A DNA stretch of 20,218 nucleotides from CAZFPN01 sp044370655 (lineage in GTDB: Bacteria > Pseudomonadota > Alphaproteobacteria > Rickettsiales > Deianiraeaceae). The notes below the pieces were generated by a model. The model worked only from the letters and a program-made list of their open reading frames with translations, had not been told where the DNA came from and made no database searches. This document shows, one piece after another, positions 1-6,803 of this stretch (within the stretch, counting starts at the first letter, position 1; every line of letters starts with the position of its first letter). The stretch is taken from positions 1 through 20,218 of the forward strand of contig JBILVD010000012.1 of the NCBI GenBank assembly GCA_044370655.1, in the 5' to 3' direction. Both the position numbers and the translations under genes were made by a program.

Positions 1-151
1 GATTGTAAAAATAGAGGTAAGTTGCAGACTATTCATATATCCTTTAAAAAGTTATTGTTTTCAATTTAAGGTTTTATTGGAAGATGTTAGTTTGCAACTG
101 GTTTCTTAAACGAAGTTGGGGTTAATAAATAAAAAATTAATAACTTTATTT

Positions 152-640
152 ATGCCAAATTGTATCAAATTATTTAACCTAATAGATAGACTATTACACC
201 CAAAATCTCAACAACCTTCACAAAAAGAAAACCTCCCCCCATCAATACAATTAAATAGTGGCAACAGTGACACCGTAAAAATTAAGAATGTAGAAAACAA
301 GTTCGATTTAACAAAGCTTCGATTCAATACTTTAAAACTTCCTAACAACAATAACACCGGGAATAATAATAAAAACAATTGCTCTTTTGTTTGCAAACCA
401 AGACCCACAATATTCGGGATTTTTCCAGATAACAGAACCGACATCACAACTCCCAACGATCAAACCCTCCGTATAAACAGCAATGATAATGGCGACGTAA
501 AAATTAAGAATGCAAACAACTTTCCTCTTGCTCACAAAAAAAGATCAAGACCCACAATATTCGGGATTTTTCCAGATAACAGAACCGACATCACAACTCC
601 CAACGATCAACAAAAAAAATACCAAATAACAAGCCTATAA
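152..640 (+). CDS. Asn/Lys-rich orphan protein with an internal duplicated segment
   Basis: I do not recognise a family. From the ATG at 152 the product is 162 aa; an in-frame TTG at 116 would add 12 residues. Neither start has a Shine-Dalgarno sequence, so the ATG is only preferred. The chain is polar and rich in Asn, Lys, Thr and Pro, with no convincing signal peptide or membrane segment. A 21-residue segment beginning RPTIFGIFPDNRTD occurs twice, exactly 49 codons apart, and a shorter VKIKN motif precedes each copy at different distances. The two copies are identical at the DNA level, so the duplication is recent or kept identical by conversion, and it preserves the frame. The plus strand is C-rich and G-poor here. 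It could be a fast-evolving secreted or effector-like protein, or a decaying ORF. The frame-preserving repeat is the main argument that it is coding. Confidence 0.4.
   Translation: MPNCIKLFNLIDRLLHPKSQQPSQKENLPPSIQLNSGNSDTVKIKNVENKFDLTKLRFNTLKLPNNNNTGNNNKNNCSFVCKPRPTIFGIFPDNRTDITTPNDQTLRINSNDNGDVKIKNANNFPLAHKKRSRPTIFGIFPDNRTDITTPNDQQKKYQITSL
399..463 (+). repeat. 65-bp perfect direct repeat, copy 1
   Basis: Identical to 546-610, at an offset of 147 bp (49 codons), inside the 152-640 ORF. The identity begins with CAAGACCCACAATATTCGGG and ends with CCCAACGATCAA. Confidence 0.95.
546..610 (+). repeat. 65-bp perfect direct repeat, copy 2
   Basis: Second copy of the segment at 399-463. A 16-bp secondary match (GTAAAAATTAAGAATG) lies upstream of each copy, at 275-290 and 497-512, so the ancestral unit was probably longer than 65 bp and has since diverged. 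Confidence 0.95.
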
Positions 641-785
641 CCCTCAAACAACCCTAACTTCAATCACCAACATCACCAAACTTTCTCACATCTACCACTC
701 TTAACAAGCCTTACAATTACAAAAAACACTCCCAAAAGCCTAGCCATTATTTCAAACAAGCCCCAATACTTCCTTTGCAAAATGC

Positions 786-814
786 TTGACAAATAAATCA
801 AAAGCCTTTACATC
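786..814 (+). promoter_or_regulatory. Candidate promoter of ileS
   Basis: A perfect TTGACA -35 box at 786-791 lies 52 bp ahead of the ileS ATG. The -10 at normal spacing is poor (about TACATC at 809-814), so only the -35 half is convincing. The surrounding 641-843 spacer holds no recognised gene and is markedly G-poor. Confidence 0.4.
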
Positions 815-843
815 AAGCTTATTAGAAATTTTTAAAGCAAATT

Positions 844-3800
844 ATGTATAAACTACCATCAGGCAACCTAAACCTCGCTTCAATGCAAAATGAGGTGCTG
901 GAAAAATGGAGGAAGGAAGGCTCATTTAAGGCGAGCATATCAAATAGAAACGGGGCGGAGGAATTCGTGTTTTATGATGGCCCCCCCTTTGCAAATGGGC
1001 TTCCGCATTATGGGCATTTACTCACGAGTTATATAAAGGATAGCGTTGCGAGGTTTCAAACCATGATAGGTAAAAAAACAGAGAGAAGATTTGGGTGGGA
1101 CTGCCACGGACTGCCCGCAGAAATGGAGACGGAAAAAGAGCTGAAGGTTAGTGGTAGGACGCAAATTATACAATATGGCGTAGATAAATTCAACGAAGCT
1201 TGCAGAAAATCTGTTATGAAATACTCCACAGAATGGCAGGAATATATTGAAAAAGCTGGTAGATGGGTAGACTTTGAGGAAGACTATAAAACAATGGATA
1301 CTCCCTACATGGAAAGTGTTTTATGGGGCTTTAAAGAGCTTTACAAAAAAGGCTTGATTTATGAGGATTTTAGAGTTATGCCCTATTCTTGGAAGTGCGA
1401 AACTCCACTCTCTAATTTTGAAACAAGAATGGATAACTCCTATCGCTCTCATTCAAGCAAAACTGCCATTGTAAAGTTTTCACTGGAGGAAAGCCCCAAA
1501 TTCCCCAAAATAAAATTGAGTGCTTTGATATGGACTACAACTCCTTGGACGCTTCCCTCCAATCTTGCTATTGCAGTAGGGGAGAAGATAGACTACGTAG
1601 CTCTTAAAGTAGGGGAAAATGAGGGCGTTATTGTTGCAAAAAAACTTGCTTCAAAATTTGAAAAGGAGCTAGGAAGTGAAGTTTTGCTTGAGTTTAAAGG
1701 GGAGGAGATTTTTGGGCTTAAATACAAACCTCTCTTTGACTTCTTTAAAAATCACGAAAATGCCTTTCAAATCATTCATGGGGATTTTGTGGAAGATGAA
1801 GGCGGGACAGGTCTCGTTCACATCGCCCCAGGTTTTGGTGAAGACGACTGGGAAGTTTGCAAGAAATATGGAATTAAAATCGTCTGCCCTGTAGACGACG
1901 CAGGCAATTTCACGGCGGACTTACCTCCATATCCCCTTCCCCATTCAGAGAGGCTTTCTTTCACTCCCGTTTTAAAAAAGCACGAAGGTTTAATTAAAAA
2001 CCTACTACAAAATCACACTGAAATGCACTTTGAGGGGGCAGAAAGTTCATCAAAATTCTATCAAAATCACGAGGAGAAATTTGGACATGCTCCCATGATT
2101 ATGGTTTTGAGAGAGACAGGGGAGGAGATAGGTCTTGCTGGTTTTTTAGCCCACAATCCAAACCTTGAGTTAAAGGAGGGAAATATAGAAATTCTCTGCT
2201 TTTTAAAGCCCGAATATCAAAAAAAAGGGCTAGGGAAGGAGGCAATGAGCTTTTTTGCAAAAACCGCCTTCACAAAGCTTAGAGCAAAGTCTGTTATTGC
2301 CGTGATTTATGGCAAAAATGAGGCTTCTACAAAAATGCTAAAATCTATTGGCTTTGAAGAGGCGGAAGAAGTTCTAGACCCCCGAACAAATACAAGTGTA
2401 ATGAAATTCACTTTAAGCAAAAATCCCCTACAATTCTCTTCACAAAATTTACAATTTAGAAGAAAAAGCATTCAAGAATTCACAGAAGAGGGCTTCACAA
2501 ACGAGGGCTTCACAAACGAGGGCTTTGCTATCTATCAAAATTCCAAGATTATTGGAGAGGCAGAAATTGCAAAAGACACTCTTAATTTTTTCTTTAAAGA
2601 CGAGGTAGAGGAAGATGTAAAGATGGAGGCATTAAAAGAAATGTTATTCAAATTTGCATTTATGGAAGTAAAAACCTCTCAATTTTCACAAACATTGAAG
2701 CATCTAGGCTTTTTTGAAACAAAAGGAGAAGCAGGTAGATACAAACGCCCCTCAGACGTCTTAAACCTTGCAAATAAACAGGTTTTTGAAACAAATGAAG
2801 ATATCATCTCATTTTTAAAACAGATGGGAGTTCTTATAAAGCAAGAGCAGTATATTCACAACTACCCACACTGCTGGAGGACGGACACTCCACTAATTTA
2901 CAAAGCGGTTTCAAGCTGGTATGTTGAGGTTTCTCGTTTTAAGGAAAGAATGGTAGAGCTAAACAAGAGTATAAATTGGATGCCAAGCCACATAAAAGAC
3001 GGGCAATTTGGTAAATGGCTTGAAAATGCAAGAGATTGGTCAATTACAAGAAACCGCTTCTGGGGCACTCCCGTCCCTGTTTGGAAGGTTGTAAGCAAAA
3101 GCACGGGCGTTGAAATTTCCGCTAAAACTCTCTCAAACACAACCCTAAAAAGCTTCCTTTCAAGCCTCCCTAAAAACCCATCAAGTGCAGAATTTTGCAA
3201 TGCTAAGGTGCGTTTTGAAAGCGGAGAGGAAGTCTTCCTGCCTTCTATGGCGGACGTAAAGCAGATGATAGAGCAGGGCAAAGGGGAAGAAAAGGCGGAA
3301 ATAAGCTGGAAGACGAATTATATCTTTGGTAGCATAGCAGAACTCGAAGCATTTTTTAACAAAAAAGTAGAAAATCTTCATCGCCCATTTATAGATGAGC
3401 TAAAAATTACTCACCCACAAGATGAAAACGTAGAAATTGTGCGAGTGAGCGACGTTTTAGACTGTTGGTTTGAAAGCGGAAGCATGCCTTTTGCCTCCAT
3501 TCACTACCCCTTTGAAAACAAGGAATGGTTTGAAACTCACAACCCAGCAGACTTTATAGTGGAGTATGTTGCCCAAACAAGAGGTTGGTTTTACACCCTC
3601 ATGGTTCTTGGAACTGCAATTTTTGACAAAGCTCCATTTAAAAATTGTCTTTGCCACGGAGTTATTCTAGACGCAAATGGGCAGAAGCTCTCTAAAAGGC
3701 TAAGAAACTACCCAGACCCACTAGACGTTTTTAACACATTCGGGAGCGACGCCATGCGTTTCTTCCTACTTTCCTCACCCGTGGTTTCAGGGGGAGACTT

Positions 3801-4227
3801 AAATATATCCAAAGATGGAGCGGAGATAAGAGATGTTGTAAGGCTTGTGATTAAGCCGATATGGAACGCCTACACCTTTTTTGCCATGTATGCAAATGCA
3901 GATGAAATAACCGCTCAACACTCCACCAAATCGCAGGACTTGATGGATAGATATATTCTCTCTAAATTTGAAATTTTCGCAAAAAATATGAGGCTAAACC
4001 TTGAGGAGTATAAATTTGCAGAAAGTTGTAAGGAGATTGAAGCCTTCATTGACGTGCTAAATAATTGGTATATAAGGAGAAACAAGGAGCGTTTTTGGAA
4101 AACACAGAAAGATAAAGACAAACAAGAGGCATACAACACTTTGTGGACGGTTCTTTGTGAATTTGCAAAGGTCATATCCCCCATCCTCCCTTTCACCGCC
4201 GAAAGCCTTTATCAAAATTTAATCTAG
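844..4227 (+). CDS. ileS: Isoleucyl-tRNA synthetase with an inserted GNAT domain and shortened C-terminus
   Basis: Charges tRNA-Ile with isoleucine in the cytoplasm. The class I signatures are present: the HIGH box as HYGH (residues 55-58, in PFANGLPHYGHLL) and the KMSKS box as KLSKR (948-952). The CP1 editing core is recognisable (TTTPWTLPSNLA; PGFGEDDW with the conserved Asp pair 334-335), as is NYPHCWRTDTPLIYKAVSSW from about 673. Three features are odd. First, about 278 extra residues (about 364-640) between the strand ending NFTADLPPY and the strand starting KQVFETNEDIISFL carry an acetyltransferase fold. Second, about 75 extra residues (749-825) separate GTPVPVW from FGSIAELEAFF. Third, the protein stops at ILPFTAESLYQNLI, where bacterial IleRS of the long (rickettsial/eukaryote-like) type usually continues for well over 100 residues. 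The frame is open for 1127 codons, so the inserts are translated if the gene is expressed. It ends in a glmS-like fragment. IleRS identity is certain; full activity is not. Confidence 0.97.
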   Translation: MYKLPSGNLNLASMQNEVLEKWRKEGSFKASISNRNGAEEFVFYDGPPFANGLPHYGHLLTSYIKDSVARFQTMIGKKTERRFGWDCHGLPAEMETEKELKVSGRTQIIQYGVDKFNEACRKSVMKYSTEWQEYIEKAGRWVDFEEDYKTMDTPYMESVLWGFKELYKKGLIYEDFRVMPYSWKCETPLSNFETRMDNSYRSHSSKTAIVKFSLEESPKFPKIKLSALIWTTTPWTLPSNLAIAVGEKIDYVALKVGENEGVIVAKKLASKFEKELGSEVLLEFKGEEIFGLKYKPLFDFFKNHENAFQIIHGDFVEDEGGTGLVHIAPGFGEDDWEVCKKYGIKIVCPVDDAGNFTADLPPYPLPHSERLSFTPVLKKHEGLIKNLLQNHTEMHFEGAESSSKFYQNHEEKFGHAPMIMVLRETGEEIGLAGFLAHNPNLELKEGNIEILCFLKPEYQKKGLGKEAMSFFAKTAFTKLRAKSVIAVIYGKNEASTKMLKSIGFEEAEEVLDPRTNTSVMKFTLSKNPLQFSSQNLQFRRKSIQEFTEEGFTNEGFTNEGFAIYQNSKIIGEAEIAKDTLNFFFKDEVEEDVKMEALKEMLFKFAFMEVKTSQFSQTLKHLGFFETKGEAGRYKRPSDVLNLANKQVFETNEDIISFLKQMGVLIKQEQYIHNYPHCWRTDTPLIYKAVSSWYVEVSRFKERMVELNKSINWMPSHIKDGQFGKWLENARDWSITRNRFWGTPVPVWKVVSKSTGVEISAKTLSNTTLKSFLSSLPKNPSSAEFCNAKVRFESGEEVFLPSMADVKQMIEQGKGEEKAEISWKTNYIFGSIAELEAFFNKKVENLHRPFIDELKITHPQDENVEIVRVSDVLDCWFESGSMPFASIHYPFENKEWFETHNPADFIVEYVAQTRGWFYTLMVLGTAIFDKAPFKNCLCHGVILDANGQKLSKRLRNYPDPLDVFNTFGSDAMRFFLLSSPVVSGGDLNISKDGAEIRDVVRLVIKPIWNAYTFFAMYANADEITAQHSTKSQDLMDRYILSKFEIFAKNMRLNLEEYKFAESCKEIEAFIDVLNNWYIRRNKERFWKTQKDKDKQEAYNTLWTVLCEFAKVISPILPFTAESLYQNLI
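1933..2763 (+). other. GNAT acetyltransferase region inserted in the IleRS CP1 domain
   Basis: Residues about 364-640 of the ileS product. The first part (about 367-532) reads as a complete RimJ/RimL-type GNAT: an opening SERLSFTP segment, the acetyl-CoA pyrophosphate-binding motif Q459-K-K-G462-L-G464 after CFLKPEY, and the motif B pattern N492-x-x-S495-x-x-x-L499-x-x-x-G503-F504. A short linker with a triplicated EGFTN unit follows. A second segment (about 560-635) ends in LKHLGFFETKGEAGRYKR, like the C-terminal part of another GNAT, but lacks the QxxGxG motif. The frame is uninterrupted at both borders. The junctions fall in a CP1 surface loop, after the editing Asp pair and before the YPHCWR strand, so the catalytic and editing cores are not broken. 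Its substrate cannot be read from the sequence. Confidence 0.8.
2488..2526 (+). repeat. 15-bp in-frame tandem repeat in the ileS insert linker
   Basis: Two full units of GAGGGCTTCACAAAC (2488-2502 and 2503-2517) and a partial third (2518-2526), encoding EGFTN-EGFTN-EGF. It joins the canonical GNAT unit to the degenerate second unit. This is slippage-type expansion in a flexible linker. Confidence 0.9.
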
Positions 4228-4274
4228 GTTTAAAAAGACTAGAATACAGAGGATATGAAATTAGCGGAGGTTAA
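4224..4274 (+). pseudogene. Remnant of glmS at the 3' end of ileS
   Basis: Read from 4224 in a frame different from ileS, this encodes LGLKRLEYRGY, then EISGG and a stop at 4272-4274. LGLKRLEYRGY is identical to residues 19-29 of the intact GlmS encoded at 4557-6404. At the DNA level 4225-4258 matches the reverse complement of 6316-6349 at 32 of 34 bases, and the substitutions in the Leu codons are synonymous (for example TTG to CTA). That suggests descent from a functional, slightly diverged glmS copy rather than a very recent duplication. The ileS stop codon (4225-4227) lies within it, so ileS was joined here to glmS-derived DNA. Confidence 0.75.
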
Positions 4275-4280
4275 CTATAC

Positions 4281-4330
4281 ACGATATACATCATATCTCT
4301 AAATCATGCATAATACCAAGTCAATAAGTT
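4281..4330. repeat. 50-bp perfect direct repeat, copy 1
   Basis: Identical to 4411-4460; the period is 130 bp. It begins ACGATATACATCATATC, which contains a GATAT/ATATC inverted pair, and ends CCAAGTCAATAAGTT. The 80 bp between copies is very AT-rich, with no ORF. The whole spacer 4275-4556 has no recognisable gene. Confidence 0.95.
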
Positions 4331-4410
4331 CGTATTGATTTTCATATTTGTATCTATGATTTATATATACTTTCTACTATATACATTAATATGATATACC
4401 TAATTTATAT

Positions 4411-4460
4411 ACGATATACATCATATCTCTAAATCATGCATAATACCAAGTCAATAAGTT
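4411..4460. repeat. 50-bp perfect direct repeat, copy 2
   Basis: Second copy of the 4281-4330 unit. A shorter echo (TTAACTATACA) occurs at 4271-4281, just before copy 1, and again at 4508-4518, after copy 2. This hints that a larger unit was duplicated and has eroded. No transposase or target-site duplication is visible. Confidence 0.95.
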
Positions 4461-4556
4461 ATTACATTACACCTAATGCAAAATCTTCTTTACTCACTAC
4501 ACCCACATTAACTATACATAACTAACTTATATGCCATATATATCCACTCACAAATG

Positions 4557-6404
4557 CTAGTCAACGGTGACAGATTTTGCAAGACCACGAGGTTTGTCCA
4601 CATCATTTCCAAGCAAGAGGGAGACTTTATAGCTCATCAATTGAATGGGAAGTGCATACAAAATTGGGCTTGAAATATCGTCGTAGTCCCCAAATATTGA
4701 AGTGTCTACAAAATAGCTGGCTTTTTCGTGATGGGAGTTGGAGATCATTGCAATTTGTGCCTCTCTAGCGGAGATTTCTTCCAGTGAAGAGGAGATTTTG
4801 TCATACAAAAAGTCCGTATTTGCAATTGCAATTACTAAAGTGTTTTTGTCTAAAATTGCGATTGGTCCGTGTTTTAACTCTCCAGCAGGAAAGCTAAGAA
4901 TTGGCACATAAAATAGCTCCTGTGTTTTCAAGGCTCCCTCAAGGCAAACTCCATAAAACGCACCTCTTCCAACGTAGATTATCTTTAAATTGTTTTTAAT
5001 TTCCGTTGCAATTTTCTCACACAGGTTGTCAAGCATTAAATTTAGGGATCTATCTTCCAAAAACGCCTCCATTTTGTTTGGAATGAAGTGTATCTTCTCC
5101 TGCATTATCTTTGAAAGCTCATCTTTTGAAAAAAGGCTTTTGTCAAATGCAATTTTAAGGGAGAGTAAAGCAAGGGAGAGCAACTGTGATGTAAAGCTTT
5201 TGGTTGCCGCAACGCCTATTTCTGGGCCACAGAAGCATTCTATGTAAAAGTCGCACATTTTGGCAATTTGGCTATGCACAACATTAACAATTGCAAGTGT
5301 TTTAGAGGATTTAGTCTTGTTTTCTTTAACGTATTTTAGAGCGTTCATTGTGTCTGCCGTTTCCCCAGATTGTGAGATGAAAATATAAAGAGTGTCTTCA
5401 AGATTGAAGTTTGTGTTTTGGTATCTAAATTCCGAGGCAATATTTACCGAGGTTTCAACGTTTGAATACTTCTCAAGCCAGTTTTTCGAAATTAAACCTG
5501 CATTATAGGAGGTTCCGCAGGCTATAATCTTAACAAATTTAAAGCGGGAGAGTTCGTAGTTAAATTGAGGGAAGGATATCTCTCCAAGAGCAACATCGTA
5601 GTGATTTATTAAATTTGTTCTCATAGCACCAGATTGCTCGTGAATTTCCTTTAACATATGGTGAGGATAGCTCCCTTTTTCAACGTCGTTTGCCGTCACC
5701 CTTATTTCCTCCTTTTGTTTTTGAATTTCTTGCCTATTTGAGTTGTAAATTGTTATTTTATCAGGGGAGGCAACAATCATCTCGTTATCATCAATATAAG
5801 AGACCTCACTTGCAAGCCCAGCAATTGCGTAGACATCACTTGCAATAAAGTTTTTTTGGGAGCCATACCCCACAACCATAGGGCTTGAACGCTTAATTCC
5901 ATAAATTTTGTTGTCATTTTTAAAAATTACTACAATTGCAAAAGAGCCGTGAAGAATAGACATCAACTTTTGCAAGGCTTCAAGCTTAGAAAGACCTTTT
6001 TTTATTAAGTCGTAAAGTTGAATCATAGCAACTTCAGTGTCTGTTTGAGACTTAAAAGAGTATCCTTTAGAGATTAAGTCTTCCTTTAATTTCGCATAAT
6101 TTTCAATAATTCCGTTATGAACTAAGGAGAGCTCCTCATTTCCGTGCGGGTGTGCGTTTATATAACTAGGAACGCCGTGAGTTGCCCATCTTGTATGCCC
6201 TATCGCAGTTAAAACTCCAGTCAAATTTTGAGTGTTTTTTTCAACAACTTCAACTCTTCCTTTAAATTTTCTACACTCAATTTCGTCCTCTAAAACAAAC
6301 GCTATTCCAGCGGAGTCATATCCTCTGTATTCCAATCTTTTTAAACCTAAAATAACATCTTTTGTTATATCTTCATTACCAGAACACGCAACAATTCCGC
6401 ACAT
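4557..6404 (-). CDS. glmS: Glutamine-fructose-6-phosphate aminotransferase (isomerizing)
   Basis: Makes glucosamine-6-phosphate from fructose-6-phosphate and glutamine, the committed step to UDP-GlcNAc for peptidoglycan and lipid A. The product is 615 aa, the usual length for the family. The N-terminal class II glutamine amidotransferase domain starts MCGIVAC, so Cys2 is the nucleophile, followed by RLEYRGYDSAG and GHTRWATHG. Two SIS sugar-isomerase domains follow, with CGTSYNAG, SQSGETADT and GVAATKSFTSQL in the first and GRGAFYGVCLEGALKTQE and PAGELKHGPIA in the second. The C-terminus KPRGLAKSVTVD is intact. It is divergent from acpP, with a 150-bp shared promoter region. A 34-bp inverted near-copy of its 5' region lies at the end of ileS, about 2.1 kb away. 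No glmS ribozyme-type leader is recognisable in the short upstream region. Confidence 0.98.
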   Translation of the reverse strand: MCGIVACSGNEDITKDVILGLKRLEYRGYDSAGIAFVLEDEIECRKFKGRVEVVEKNTQNLTGVLTAIGHTRWATHGVPSYINAHPHGNEELSLVHNGIIENYAKLKEDLISKGYSFKSQTDTEVAMIQLYDLIKKGLSKLEALQKLMSILHGSFAIVVIFKNDNKIYGIKRSSPMVVGYGSQKNFIASDVYAIAGLASEVSYIDDNEMIVASPDKITIYNSNRQEIQKQKEEIRVTANDVEKGSYPHHMLKEIHEQSGAMRTNLINHYDVALGEISFPQFNYELSRFKFVKIIACGTSYNAGLISKNWLEKYSNVETSVNIASEFRYQNTNFNLEDTLYIFISQSGETADTMNALKYVKENKTKSSKTLAIVNVVHSQIAKMCDFYIECFCGPEIGVAATKSFTSQLLSLALLSLKIAFDKSLFSKDELSKIMQEKIHFIPNKMEAFLEDRSLNLMLDNLCEKIATEIKNNLKIIYVGRGAFYGVCLEGALKTQELFYVPILSFPAGELKHGPIAILDKNTLVIAIANTDFLYDKISSSLEEISAREAQIAMISNSHHEKASYFVDTSIFGDYDDISSPILYALPIQLMSYKVSLLLGNDVDKPRGLAKSVTVD

Positions 6405-6434
6405 TTTTCAACACAACTATTTCAATAATATAGC

Positions 6435-6463
6435 AGTTAAAACCTAAAGTTTTTTATTGTCAA
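6435..6463 (-). promoter_or_regulatory. Candidate glmS promoter
   Basis: On the minus strand a perfect TTGACA (6463-6458) is followed after 17 bp by TTAACT (6440-6435), about 30 bp upstream of the glmS ATG. The -35 is strong and the -10 is acceptable. Confidence 0.5.
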
Positions 6464-6495
6464 GTAATAAATTAAAAAAAAATTAAAAAAAAAGC

Positions 6496-6523
6496 TTGAT
6501 TTTAACAATTCCCAATTTAAACT
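6496..6523 (+). promoter_or_regulatory. Candidate acpP promoter
   Basis: TTGATT (6496-6501), a 16-bp spacer and TAAACT (6518-6523) lie about 31 bp before the acpP ATG, back to back with the glmS promoter across A-tracts at about 6474-6493. The match to consensus is moderate. Confidence 0.35.
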
Positions 6524-6554
6524 ATTTTTCAGTTAGAAATTAATTTTTTGTTTT

Positions 6555-6803
6555 ATGAAAAATGTATCAGAGAGAGTGATTAGCCTAGTTGCTGAGCATC
6601 TAGGGGTGGAGAGTTCAAAATTTAATTTGAAATCTAATTTTACAGACGATTTAGGGGCAGACAGCCTAGACACAGTTGAACTTGTGATGGCTTTTGAAGA
6701 AGAGTTTGGCATTGAAATACCAGATGAAGACGCAGCTACAATTAAAACAGTTGAGGACGCAATTGTTAAAATTGAGGCAAAGTTAGCTAGTAGTAATAAA
6801 TAA
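6555..6803 (+). CDS. acpP: Acyl carrier protein
   Basis: Small acidic carrier of acyl chains in fatty acid and lipid A synthesis. The product is 82 aa, the typical length. The DLGADSLDTVELVMAFEEEF core carries the 4'-phosphopantetheine attachment serine at residue 37 (Asp36-Ser37-Leu38), followed by the helix III region IEIPDEDAATIKTVEDA. The ATG is preceded by a U-rich leader without a Shine-Dalgarno sequence. The usual neighbours fabD, fabG and fabF are absent from this window. Instead the stop codon overlaps the start of an unknown 171-aa ORF by one base. Confidence 0.98.
   Translation: MKNVSERVISLVAEHLGVESSKFNLKSNFTDDLGADSLDTVELVMAFEEEFGIEIPDEDAATIKTVEDAIVKIEAKLASSNK

Noticed and set aside
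21..98. GTTGCA/TGCAAC inverted pair near the left edge
   Set aside because: A six-base stem with a loop of more than 60 bases is too weak to be called a structure.
2..109. Open frame from the window edge to a stop at 107-109, possible tail of an upstream gene
   Set aside because: Only 35 codons with no recognisable motif; an open frame of this length is expected by chance, so it is not listed as a gene.
208..535. Two minus-strand ORFs opposite the repeat-bearing ORF
   Set aside because: They are mirror images of the plus-strand frame and its repeats. One is hydrophobic only because it reads the Asn/Lys codons in reverse.
2898..3381. Minus-strand ORFs of 127 and 66 codons inside ileS
   Set aside because: They lie entirely opposite strongly conserved IleRS coding sequence and show no family motifs.
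4281..4460. CRISPR-like repeat-spacer-repeat
   Set aside because: There are only two copies with one 80-bp AT-rich interval, no further units and no cas genes nearby.
4228..4556. Frameshifted continuation of the ileS C-terminus
   Set aside because: Other frames give a GlmS peptide and then short stops; no IleRS-like residues are seen.
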